DNA of 22,185 bases from Fen-1273 sp035516035. GTDB lineage: Bacteria > Bacteroidota > Ignavibacteria > UBA10030 > UBA6906. Below the pieces are notes generated by a model. That model did no database searches and was not told the DNA's origin. It worked only from the letters and a program-made list of their open reading frames with translations. The DNA is taken from contig DATJAS010000056.1 in NCBI GenBank assembly GCA_035516035.1, forward strand, positions 1 to 22,185, in the 5' to 3' direction. Every line of letters starts with the position of its first letter. The stretch's first letter is position 1. Below are positions 1 to 7,207 of this stretch, piece by piece. Position numbers and translations under genes: made by a program.

Positions 1-9
1 CTATCGTGT

Positions 10-41
10 ATTGAATCTTTTCCCCTCGCGCCGTACATTAG
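10..41 (+). promoter_or_regulatory. Bacteroidota-type promoter of the SDR/PFK operon
   Basis: ATTG at 10-13 and TACATTAG at 34-41 are separated by exactly 20 nt. The second box matches the Bacteroidota -7 consensus TAnnTTTG at all but one defined position. The predicted transcript start lies a few bases after 41, leaving a leader of roughly 50 nt before the ATG at 98. The same spacing recurs at four other intergenic sites in the window, which is the main support. Promoter activity is inferred. Confidence 0.6.
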
Positions 42-97
42 GTAACTGCTCCGTTCTTGCACCGTAGTCACATTCCCGACCCACTCGACACGCACGC

Positions 98-1813
98 ATG
101 GACATTCAGGGGAAGACCGTCCTGGTCATCGGCGGCTGGGGCCTCGTCGGATCGGCGATCTGCCGCCGGTTCATGGACGAGCGCCCGAAACGGATGGTCG
201 TCACGTCGCTCACGCGGCGGGAGGCCGAGGACGCCGTGGCCCGCCTCCGCGCGGATTACCCGGAGGCGGGGCCGAAGTTCTTCATCCCCTGGTGGGGGAA
301 CATCTTCGTCCGGCACCAGCTCAAGGACATGCCCCGGGAGGCCATCCTGGCGAGCGCCCGGTACCGCGCGATGGTCATCGAGGACATCGTCGGCGAGCTC
401 TCGGGTCCCGCCCTGCGGCGCTCGAGCCTCCACCGCCTGATGCAGCAGTACCGGCCTGACGTGGTCGTGGATTGCGTCAATTCGGCGACGGGGATCGCCT
501 ACCAGGACATCTTCCAGGTCTCGCTGCAGCTCCTCCGGGACGTCCGCCGTGCGCGCTCCTCGCGGAAGCCCCCGCCCGGAGAGCTCCTCGACGGCATCGA
601 GCGTCTCCTCTGCACGCTCTACGTCCCGCAGCTGATCCGCCACGTCCAGATCATGTACCGTTCGATGCAGGAAGCGGGGACGGGCATCTACGTGAAGATC
701 GGCACGAGCGGCACCGGGGGGATGGGGCTGAACATCCCCTACACGCACAGCGAGGAGCGGCCGTCGCGCGTGCTCCTGTCGAAATCGGCGGTCGCCGGCG
801 CGCACACGCTCCTCCTCTTCCTCATGGGGAGGACGCCCGACGCCCCCATCACGAAGGAAATCAAGCCGACCGCCGCCATCGCCTGGAAGAACATCGCCTA
901 CGGCGAGATCACGCGCCGCGGGCGTCCGATCGAACTGGTGGACTGTCCCCCTTCGGCGGCGGTGCGGCTCGGCACTTCGCTGCACCTGGCAATGCCCGAA
1001 GCCGGAACGCCGACGGGGCAGACGCTGAAGAGCGTCTTTATCGACACGGGGGAGAACGGCCTTTTCTCGCGGGGCGAATTCGAGGCGATCTCCACTCCCG
1101 GGCAGATGGAATTCGTGACCCCGGAGGAAATCGCGGAGAGCACCATCTTCGAGATACGGGCCGGGAACACCGGGCACGACATCATCAACGCGCTCGACAA
1201 CGCGACGCTCGCGCCGACCTACCGCGCGGGATTCATGTTCAACGGCGCCATGGACGGCCTGCGCAAGCTCGAGCGCGAACACGGGGTCGACAGCGTTGCG
1301 TTCGAGATGCTGGGTCCGCCGCGCCTCTCCAAGCTCCTGTACGAATCGTATCTCCTGAAGCTCTGCTACGGCGACATCCGCAGCGTCGCCCGCTCGGACG
1401 CCCGGACGATGAGCCGCAGGCTCACCGACCTGGTCGCCATCGACGCGCAGCTCCGTTCCCAGATCATCTCCATCGGCATCCCCATACTGATGCCCGACGG
1501 GAAATCGATGCTCCGCGGGGCGGCCATCAAGATCCCTCCCCGCAGGGGGGAAGACGCGCTGCCGGTGACGCCGAGGGCGATCGACGGCTGGGCGCACGAC
1601 GGATGGGTGGACCTGCGGGAGAAGAACATGACTGTCTGGCTCAGGAGGATGAACGACATCTGCCGCATGGTGGACGCGCTCCCCGCGGAGGAGACGAGTT
1701 CACGCACGATGCACAACCGCGACTACTGGAACAACCTCGCAGAGATCGATCCGGGCAAGATCTGCGGATGGATCTTCACCTACGAGGAAAAAGGAAAACG
1801 AATGAAGGCCTAA
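98..1813 (+). CDS. SDR-like Rossmann-fold protein, function unknown
   Basis: The 571-aa product starts with a dinucleotide-binding beta-alpha-beta unit: hydrophobic strand at 7-11, glycine-rich loop GGWGLVG at 12-18, then a helix. VVVDCVNSATG at 122-132 resembles the fourth strand of extended short-chain dehydrogenases. GTSGTGGMG at 202-210, Tyr215 and Lys229 (in LLSKSAV) are where the SDR Ser-Tyr-Lys residues would be expected, but a clean YxxxK motif is not seen. The C-terminal half (about 300-571) matches no domain I recognise, and the protein is about twice the usual SDR length. An in-frame stop at 65-67 bounds the start, and ATG 98 is the first ATG after it; no Shine-Dalgarno is visible. 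The phosphofructokinase gene begins 4 nt after the stop, so the two are almost certainly co-transcribed. An NAD(P)-dependent oxidoreductase or epimerase is likely; the substrate cannot be told. Confidence 0.75.
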   Translation: MDIQGKTVLVIGGWGLVGSAICRRFMDERPKRMVVTSLTRREAEDAVARLRADYPEAGPKFFIPWWGNIFVRHQLKDMPREAILASARYRAMVIEDIVGELSGPALRRSSLHRLMQQYRPDVVVDCVNSATGIAYQDIFQVSLQLLRDVRRARSSRKPPPGELLDGIERLLCTLYVPQLIRHVQIMYRSMQEAGTGIYVKIGTSGTGGMGLNIPYTHSEERPSRVLLSKSAVAGAHTLLLFLMGRTPDAPITKEIKPTAAIAWKNIAYGEITRRGRPIELVDCPPSAAVRLGTSLHLAMPEAGTPTGQTLKSVFIDTGENGLFSRGEFEAISTPGQMEFVTPEEIAESTIFEIRAGNTGHDIINALDNATLAPTYRAGFMFNGAMDGLRKLEREHGVDSVAFEMLGPPRLSKLLYESYLLKLCYGDIRSVARSDARTMSRRLTDLVAIDAQLRSQIISIGIPILMPDGKSMLRGAAIKIPPRRGEDALPVTPRAIDGWAHDGWVDLREKNMTVWLRRMNDICRMVDALPAEETSSRTMHNRDYWNNLAEIDPGKICGWIFTYEEKGKRMKA

Positions 1814-1817
1814 CTCC

Positions 1818-2975
1818 ATGAAACGCATCGGCATACTCACCGGCGGCGGCGACGTCCCCGGGCTCAATCCCTGCATCAAAGCGGTCGTCTTCCGCGCCAT
1901 CGACGCGGGCTACGAAGTCCTCGGCGTCCGCCGGGGATGGGGAGGGCTGCTCAACTACAACCCGGCCGACAAGCAGGGGTCCTCCCAGTGGGTCATCCCC
2001 CTCACGAAGACCAACACGCGGACGATCGACCGCTCCGGCGGGACGTTTCTCCACACCTCGCGGACGAACCCCGGGAAAGTCAAAGCCTCGGAGACGCCCG
2101 CGTTCCTGGTGGACCCGAAGCACCCCACCGGCGACGCGAGGCTGGATTTCACCCCCCACGTGCTGCGGGTGCTGGCGGACCTCGGGATCGACGCCATGAT
2201 CACGATCGGCGGCGACGACACGCTGAGCTATTCGGTGCGCCTCCATTCCGAGGGGTTCCCGGTCGTGGCCATACCCAAGACGATGGACAACGACGTCTTC
2301 GGGACCGACTACTGCATCGGCTTCTCCACGGCCGTCACGCGGAGCGTCGACTTCATCACCAACCTCAGGACGCCCACCGGCTCGCACGAGCGGATCGCGA
2401 TCGTCGAGCTCTTCGGGAGGAACTCGGGCGAGACCTCCCTCATCTCGGCGTACCTTGCGGGGGTCGACCGGGCCATCATCTCGGAGGTGCATTTCGACCC
2501 GGAGCGGCTGGCAAAATTCCTCACGGAAGACAAGAAGAACAACCCGAGCAACTACGCGATCATGACGATCTCGGAAGGCGCGCAGCTGACGGGAGGGAAG
2601 ATCGTCGAGTACGGGCAGGCGGACGCCTACGGGCACAAGAAGCTGGGGGGCATCGGCGCGATCACCGGCGACGCGATCCAGAAGCTGACCGGCTCGCACG
2701 TGATCTACCAGCAGGTGGCCTACCTGATGCGGAGCGGGGAACCGGACGCGCTCGACCGGATGGTGGCGATCAGCTACGCGAGCCTGGCTACCGACCTTGT
2801 GCTCAGGGGAGAATTCGGCAAGATGGTCGCGCTCCGCGAGGGGAAGTACACGGTCAACCCCATCGAGCAGATCTCGCAGGGGAAAAAGACCGTGGACGTC
2901 GACGAGTTGTACGACAGCGAGAACTACCGGCCAAAGGTGACGCACATCCTCGGCAAGCCGATGTTCCTGTACTGA
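1818..2975 (+). CDS. pfp: 6-phosphofructokinase, probably pyrophosphate-dependent
   Basis: This 385-aa cytoplasmic enzyme phosphorylates fructose 6-phosphate to fructose 1,6-bisphosphate in glycolysis; PPi-dependent forms run reversibly. Phosphofructokinase hallmarks are clear: GGGDVPGLN at 9-17, GGDDT at 131-135 and PKTMDND at 153-159 with the catalytic Asp. In the family, Asp at the second position of the GGD-D/G pair (E. coli residue 104) and Lys in PKT (E. coli 124) go with pyrophosphate use, while ATP enzymes usually have Gly at both. Both PPi-type residues are present (Asp134, Lys154), so PPi is the likelier phosphoryl donor; this is inferred from sequence only. AAGG at 1805-1808 can serve as ribosome-binding site. 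It is the second gene of a tight operon behind the SDR-like gene and ends 11 bp from the stop of the converging Sel1-repeat gene. Confidence 0.9.
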   Translation: MKRIGILTGGGDVPGLNPCIKAVVFRAIDAGYEVLGVRRGWGGLLNYNPADKQGSSQWVIPLTKTNTRTIDRSGGTFLHTSRTNPGKVKASETPAFLVDPKHPTGDARLDFTPHVLRVLADLGIDAMITIGGDDTLSYSVRLHSEGFPVVAIPKTMDNDVFGTDYCIGFSTAVTRSVDFITNLRTPTGSHERIAIVELFGRNSGETSLISAYLAGVDRAIISEVHFDPERLAKFLTEDKKNNPSNYAIMTISEGAQLTGGKIVEYGQADAYGHKKLGGIGAITGDAIQKLTGSHVIYQQVAYLMRSGEPDALDRMVAISYASLATDLVLRGEFGKMVALREGKYTVNPIEQISQGKKTVDVDELYDSENYRPKVTHILGKPMFLY

Positions 2976-2991
2976 CGGCGCAGCCGTCAGT
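2971..2991. terminator. Perfect 9-bp hairpin across two converging stop codons
   Basis: ACTGACGGC at 2971-2979 and its exact complement GCCGTCAGT at 2983-2991 flank a 3-nt loop. The stem contains the stop codon of the phosphofructokinase gene (2973-2975, plus) and that of the Sel1-repeat gene (2987-2989, minus). There is no good U-tract on either side, so if it ends transcription it is a weak bidirectional site; it may instead protect both 3' ends. Confidence 0.45.
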
Positions 2992-4546
2992 CCGGTATTT
3001 TGAACTCCGGGTCCTCCGGCCGGATCGCGTCGTGCATCCGGCGCAGGGCCCGGAAGGCGTCCTGGCTCCCCCGCATCGAAGCCGCCCTGTAGTAAAAGGC
3101 GGCTTCGGCGTCTTTGCGGGGAAGGCCGGTCCCCGTCTCGTAGCAGTAGCCGAGGCCGACCTCGGCGAGGACCGATCCCTCCTCGGAAGCCTTCTCCAGG
3201 ATCCCGACCGCCTCCCGCCTCCCCGACGTGTCGGCCGGGGCGCGCAGCGTGGTCAGGGCAATCCTCACCATCGCGTCCTTGCTCCCCAGCGACGCGGCGT
3301 GCGTCCAGAGCTCCATCGCCTGCTCGACGTTCCGGGGCACCCACCTCCCCGCGTAGTACGCGAGCCCTTCCTCGACGATGGCGGGCGTGTAGCCACGCTC
3401 GCCCGATTTCTCCAGGAGACGGAACGCCTCGTCGCCGCTCAGGTACACCTGCGCCTGCGCCAGCGCACCGTCGAAGCCGAGCGCGGAGAGCCCCGCCCAG
3501 GCAAATTCCGCCACCGGGTCCCCTTTTCCCGCCTCGGCCTTGATGTGGGGAAGCGTGTTCTTCTCCTCCAGGAGCTTCATGAGCAGCTCCGGAGCGCGGG
3601 GCGAATCGAGCCTGATCGCCCGGACGTACAGGGCGCACGCCTTCACGGGGTCGCGCGTGACGCCGATCCCCCGTTCGTACGACCTCGCAAGCACCGTGAG
3701 CGCTTCCGGGCTCCCGGCGTCTCCCGCTCTCAGGAGCGCTGCAACAGTCGTGGAGTCAGCCGGCGCTTCTGAATCCAGGAGCTTCGAGACCCCCAGGGCT
3801 TTGCGCAGCGAGGGGGAAGCGTTCTGGATCGCCTCCCGCAGGAGGAGGCTGTCGCCGGAGACCGGCTCCTCGCTCTGCGGGAAGTCCAGGAAGACAAGAC
3901 CGGTATTCGGCGCCCTGGGCTGCGCCTGTTTCGCGCTGTCGGCGTGCCCCGGACCTATGCCTTCCCGCTCCAGCCGCGCCAGGGCCTCCTTCGCCGGGGC
4001 GTATCCCGCGTCGGCAGACTTCCTGACCCAGGCGTACGCGGAATCGTAGTTCCGCGGCACGACGAGGTCCTCGGTCATGAACTGGGCCATCGCGTACTCC
4101 GCTTCCGGCATTTTCTTCAGCGCGGTCGCGCGGAAGAGGCGGTACGCCTCGAACGGGTCCCAGGGCACGCCCCAGCCGTTGTAGCACATGATCGCATAGT
4201 TGAACATGGCGGGGGTGTAGCCGGCATCCGACGCCCTCCGCATCCAGTAGGCCGCCCGGACGGTGTCCGCCGCGGCCCCCCGCCCCAGCAGGTAGCGGAT
4301 CGAGAGCTCGTGCTGCGCCAGCACGTCGCCGGCGTTCGCCTTCCGGGTGACGATGAACGTCTGCCACATCTGGTACAGCGCGTCGGATGACTCGACGAGC
4401 GGAGGAGGGGGAGGGGGATGGTACTTCTTGAACACCGGGCTGTCATTCTTTTCCTGCGCCCTCAGGGGGCCGGCGGCGGGCGCCGCCGCACAGAGCAGGA
4501 GGAGCGCCGCGAGGACCGCGGCGCGCACCGTCAGGAGCGGGCTCAT
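2987..4546 (-). CDS. Secreted Sel1-repeat (TPR-like) protein
   Basis: The 519-aa product has a Sec signal peptide: a short N-terminus, a Leu/Ala-rich core at about 7-25 and likely cleavage near AQ at 30-31. It should act in the periplasm or outside the cell. A proline run at 44-49 is followed by about seven Sel1-like/TPR helical repeats, for example the segments ending WMRRASDAGY (101-110) and WVRKSADAGY (173-182). Such repeats form protein-binding solenoids; no catalytic motif is seen. A longer reading from 4660 is possible but would add 38 arginine-rich residues inside the permease gene, and the signal peptide fits only the ATG at 4546. That ATG overlaps the preceding permease stop as ATGA, which points to translational coupling. 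It could be a scaffold or accessory factor for the permease; the partner is unknown. Confidence 0.8.
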   Translation of the reverse strand: MSPLLTVRAAVLAALLLLCAAAPAAGPLRAQEKNDSPVFKKYHPPPPPPLVESSDALYQMWQTFIVTRKANAGDVLAQHELSIRYLLGRGAAADTVRAAYWMRRASDAGYTPAMFNYAIMCYNGWGVPWDPFEAYRLFRATALKKMPEAEYAMAQFMTEDLVVPRNYDSAYAWVRKSADAGYAPAKEALARLEREGIGPGHADSAKQAQPRAPNTGLVFLDFPQSEEPVSGDSLLLREAIQNASPSLRKALGVSKLLDSEAPADSTTVAALLRAGDAGSPEALTVLARSYERGIGVTRDPVKACALYVRAIRLDSPRAPELLMKLLEEKNTLPHIKAEAGKGDPVAEFAWAGLSALGFDGALAQAQVYLSGDEAFRLLEKSGERGYTPAIVEEGLAYYAGRWVPRNVEQAMELWTHAASLGSKDAMVRIALTTLRAPADTSGRREAVGILEKASEEGSVLAEVGLGYCYETGTGLPRKDAEAAFYYRAASMRGSQDAFRALRRMHDAIRPEDPEFKIPD

Positions 4547-5802
4547 TCGTACCTGAGCGCTTCGATCGGGTCGAGGTGCGCCGCCTTCCATGCCGGGTAG
4601 ACGCCGAACACGAAGCCGACCAGGGAACAGGTGACGAGGCCGATCACCACCCAGTCCCACGGAATCACCGCCGGGGAATTGGTCAGGACGCTGACCACGT
4701 TCCCCCCGGCGATGCCGAGCAGCACGCCGACCGCGCCGCCGATCTCGCAGAGGATGACCGCCTCGATCATGAACTGGGAAAGGATGTCGGAGCGCTGGGC
4801 GCCGACCGATTTCCGGATCCCGATCTCCCGCGTCCGTTCCGTCACGGACACGAGCATGATGTTCATGATGCCGATCCCCGCGGCCAGGAGCGCGATGCAG
4901 CTCACCACCAGGACACCCATCCGGAGGTACACGGTAAAATCGTTAAACTGCTTGATCAGCGAGTCGTTCGAGAAGAAGGAGAAATCGTCGTCCGTCCCGG
5001 GCGTCACTTTGCGCGCGGTCCGCAGAATGCCCCGGACCTGCTCGATCGCGTCGTCCATCACGTCCTGGTTCAGTGCCTTGACCATGATGTGCAGGCTCTG
5101 GTTCGTCCGGCCGAACTTCTCGAAGTACGTCGGGAGGGGGATCACGACGAAGTTGTCCTGGTTGCCCCCGAGCGACGACCCCTTTTTCGCGTACACGCCG
5201 ACAACCTGGAATATCCCCTCGTCGGTCCTGATCGTCTGTCCCACGGGATCGATGTAGGGAGGGAAGAGCTTTTCCACCACGGCCGAACCGAGCACCATCA
5301 CCGGCCGCGACAGGTCGAGATCCTGCTGGACGAGCCCCCGGCCGGACGCCACGGTCCAGTCGTTGGTCACCTGCCCCTCAAGCATCTCCCCGTACATCGT
5401 GATGTTCGGATTGGTCTTTTTCCCCTCCCAGAACAGCATCTTCCCCTGCGTGGAACCCTCGATCCCCACGGCGTCGGCCAGCGTGGCCCTGTCACGAACC
5501 TGCACCGCCTGTTCGAACGTGATGTTTTTCCGGTTCCACATCTTCCGCCGCTGTTCCGGCGTGGTGTTGAAATCCATGCTGAACTTCTGGACCTGGAACG
5601 TGTTCGCGCCGAGCTGCGTCATCCCCTGCTCGATGCTGTTGCGCAGGACGCTCAGCGCCGTCATCACGGAAATGATGGAAAATATGCCCACGACGATGCC
5701 CAGCATCGTCAGGACAGACCGGAGCTTGCTCGAGCGGATGGCCGCCATCGCCATCAGGGCGCTCTCGCGGAACTTGGCAACACTCAGCACGTGCGACTGC
5801 AT
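4543..5802 (-). CDS. MacB/FtsX-type ABC transporter permease (fourth in cluster)
   Basis: This 419-aa inner-membrane protein has the MacB layout: an N-terminal helix after SKLRSVLTMLGIVVGIFS, a large periplasmic core domain, then three helices of the FtsX-like domain containing IGIMNIMLVSVTERTREIG, and the C-terminal signature LDPIEALRYE. It shares long blocks with the next two permeases upstream, including SNDSLIKQFND and GANTFQ. The start at 5802 was chosen because MQSHVLSVAKFRES aligns with the paralogs' N-termini; an extension to 5865 would run through the promoter. It lacks an ATPase domain and must use a separate ATPase, most simply the one at 9691-10413. Unlike the other permeases it has its own promoter at 5835-5866, and it is coupled by ATGA to the Sel1-repeat gene. 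The substrate is unknown. Confidence 0.88.
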   Translation of the reverse strand: MQSHVLSVAKFRESALMAMAAIRSSKLRSVLTMLGIVVGIFSIISVMTALSVLRNSIEQGMTQLGANTFQVQKFSMDFNTTPEQRRKMWNRKNITFEQAVQVRDRATLADAVGIEGSTQGKMLFWEGKKTNPNITMYGEMLEGQVTNDWTVASGRGLVQQDLDLSRPVMVLGSAVVEKLFPPYIDPVGQTIRTDEGIFQVVGVYAKKGSSLGGNQDNFVVIPLPTYFEKFGRTNQSLHIMVKALNQDVMDDAIEQVRGILRTARKVTPGTDDDFSFFSNDSLIKQFNDFTVYLRMGVLVVSCIALLAAGIGIMNIMLVSVTERTREIGIRKSVGAQRSDILSQFMIEAVILCEIGGAVGVLLGIAGGNVVSVLTNSPAVIPWDWVVIGLVTCSLVGFVFGVYPAWKAAHLDPIEALRYE

Positions 5803-5834
5803 GGACCTGCCGGATGAAACGGGGTGGTGATACG

Positions 5835-5866
5835 CAAAGATAGCACATTGGGGAGGGAATTTCAAT
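5835..5866 (-). promoter_or_regulatory. Promoter of the fourth permease and Sel1-repeat gene
   Basis: On the minus strand ATTG (5866-5863) is followed after exactly 20 nt by TATCTTTG (5842-5835), a full match to the Bacteroidota -7 consensus TAnnTTTG. The spacer starts AAATTCCCTCC, nearly the same as in the uvrA promoter. The leader to the ATG at 5802 would be about 25 nt. The promoter separates this permease and the Sel1-repeat gene from the genes upstream. Confidence 0.65.
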
Positions 5867-5874
5867 GGAGATGA

Positions 5875-5909
5875 ATTCTGAATTCTGAGTTCTGAACTCT
5901 GAATTCAGA
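5875..5909. repeat. Heptamer tandem array, locus 1 (five units)
   Basis: Read on the plus strand there are five 7-bp units: ATTCTGA, ATTCTGA, GTTCTGA, ACTCTGA and ATTCAGA, with a partial ATTC after them. Together with its flanks (5873-5913) the array is a near-perfect palindrome: GAATTCTGAATTC / GAATTCAGAATTC arms of 13 bp, a T-T mismatch, then 6 more bp around position 5893. It lies between the stop of the third permease and the promoter of the fourth. It resembles the degenerate heptanucleotide STRR repeats known from cyanobacteria in style; relationship is not claimed. Confidence 0.85.
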
Positions 5910-5911
5910 AT

Positions 5912-5942
5912 TCGAGGCGCTACTCGAAACGTAGCGCCTCGA
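5912..5942 (-). terminator. 12-bp hairpin over the end of the third permease gene
   Basis: TCGAGGCGCTAC at 5912-5923 pairs perfectly with GTAGCGCCTCGA at 5931-5942 around a 7-nt loop. The stem covers the last codons and the TAG stop (5922-5920) of the third permease gene. It is followed directly, in transcription order, by the palindromic heptamer array. No U-tract follows, so it is a possible mRNA-end stabiliser or weak attenuator rather than a classic terminator. Confidence 0.45.
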
Positions 5943-7170
5943 TTGGATCAAGGTTTGAGGCCTTCCAGGCCGGATAGACGCCGAAGAGGATGCCGACCAG
6001 CGAGCAGACGAGAAGACCGATGCCCACCCAGCCCCACGGGATCAGCGCGGGGACGCCGAGGAGCAGGCCCACGACGTTGCCGCCGAGGATGCCGAGGACG
6101 ATGCCGATCGCGCCGCCGATCTCGCACAGGATGATGGCCTCGATCATGAACTGCGCGAGGACGTCGGTCCTCTGCGCGCCGATCGATTTCCTGATGCCGA
6201 TCTCCTTCGTGCGTTCAGTGACGGAAATGAGCATGATGTTCATGATCCCGACTCCCGCCGCCAGGAGGGAAATCGAGCTGACGACGAGAACGCCGAGCCG
6301 CAGGTAGATCGTCAGGTCGTTGAACTGCTTGATGAGGGAGTCGTTCGAGAACCACGCGAAATCGTCCTCCGCACCGGGAGAGACGTGGCGCGCTGCGCGG
6401 AGGATCATGCGCGATTGTTCGACCGCGTCGTCAACCACGTCCTTGTTGAGGGCCTTGACCATGATGTGGAGATCGCGGTCCTCTTTCCCGTACTTCGCGA
6501 AAAACGTCGTGATGGGGATGCAGACGAAATTGTCCTCGTTCCCCCCGAGGATGCCCCCTTTTTTCTGGAACACGCCGATCACCTGGTAGACCCCACCGTC
6601 GAAGCGGATCGTCTCCCCGACCGGGTTCACGTACGGGGGACAGAGCTTGTCGGCGACGGGCCTGCCCAGGATGGCGACCGGCCGGGTCTCGTCCATCTCC
6701 GCGTCCGAAAAGCTGCGCCCCGATTCGATGGTCCAGTCATTCGTGACGATCCCCTCGGGGTTCTCGCCGCAGATGGCGACGTTCGGGTTCGTCTTCGCCA
6801 GCTCGCCGAACACGACGCGCCCCCCCTGCCAGGCCTCGATCCCGACCTCTTCGGCAAGCGACTCCCGCTGTTTCACCTGCAGCGCCTGCTCGTACGTGAT
6901 CTCTTTCCTGTTCCGGAATTGCCCCCTGTTGGGCCCGCCGAACGTCTGCGGGAACCTCTGGATCTGGAACGTATTGGCCCCCAGCTCCGTGATGCCCTCC
7001 TCGATGCTCCGCTGCAGCACGCCGAGGGCGGTCATCACGGAGATAATCGAGAAGATGCCCACCACGATGCCCAGGATCGTGAGGATGGAGCGGAGCTTGC
7101 TTGCGCGGATGGCGGCGAGGGCCATCAAAAGGCTCTCACGGGCAGTGGAGAATGTGAGGATGTTCTTCAA
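5920..7170 (-). CDS. MacB/FtsX-type ABC transporter permease (third in cluster)
   Basis: This 416-aa inner-membrane permease has the same layout as its neighbours: first helix after SKLRSILTILGIVVGIFS, periplasmic core domain, FtsX-like helices with VGIMNIMLISVTERTKEIG, and C-terminus LDPIEALRFE. It is most like the second permease; they share nearly all of RSFSDAxMDETR, PITTFF, EQSRMILRAARHV and WKASNLDPIEALRFE. The start is a TTG at 7170-7168, supported because the following KNILTFSTARESLLMALAA aligns with both neighbours; the first ATG in frame comes 15 codons later, at the membrane entry. The 37 bp between it and the preceding stop are entirely heptamer repeat, so no Shine-Dalgarno is present. 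Initiation probably depends on re-initiation after the preceding gene. Substrate unknown. Confidence 0.87.
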   Translation of the reverse strand: MKNILTFSTARESLLMALAAIRASKLRSILTILGIVVGIFSIISVMTALGVLQRSIEEGITELGANTFQIQRFPQTFGGPNRGQFRNRKEITYEQALQVKQRESLAEEVGIEAWQGGRVVFGELAKTNPNVAICGENPEGIVTNDWTIESGRSFSDAEMDETRPVAILGRPVADKLCPPYVNPVGETIRFDGGVYQVIGVFQKKGGILGGNEDNFVCIPITTFFAKYGKEDRDLHIMVKALNKDVVDDAVEQSRMILRAARHVSPGAEDDFAWFSNDSLIKQFNDLTIYLRLGVLVVSSISLLAAGVGIMNIMLISVTERTKEIGIRKSIGAQRTDVLAQFMIEAIILCEIGGAIGIVLGILGGNVVGLLLGVPALIPWGWVGIGLLVCSLVGILFGVYPAWKASNLDPIEALRFE

Positions 7171-7204
7171 TGCTGAATGCTGAGCTCTGAATTCTGAATG
7201 CTGA
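7170..7204. repeat. Heptamer tandem array, locus 2 (five units)
   Basis: Five 7-bp units on the plus strand: ATGCTGA, ATGCTGA, GCTCTGA, ATTCTGA and ATGCTGA, then a decayed ATACT reaching the stop codon of the second permease (7210-7208). The array fills the whole spacer between the second and third permease genes, and its first base is also the first base of the TTG start codon of the third. Confidence 0.85.
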
Positions 7205-7207
7205 ATA

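Noticed and set aside
68..1597. Long minus-strand open frame opposite the SDR-like gene
   Set aside because: Arginine- and proline-rich antisense shadow caused by high GC; no domain or start signal, and the plus-strand frame has a clear Rossmann motif.
1776..3638. 620-codon minus-strand frame crossing the phosphofructokinase and Sel1-repeat genes
   Set aside because: It overlaps two well-supported genes and has no recognisable protein feature.
5875..5909. Possible CRISPR array or phage attachment site at the heptamer repeats
   Set aside because: Units are 7 bp, directly abutting and without spacers; no cas, integrase or tRNA gene is near.
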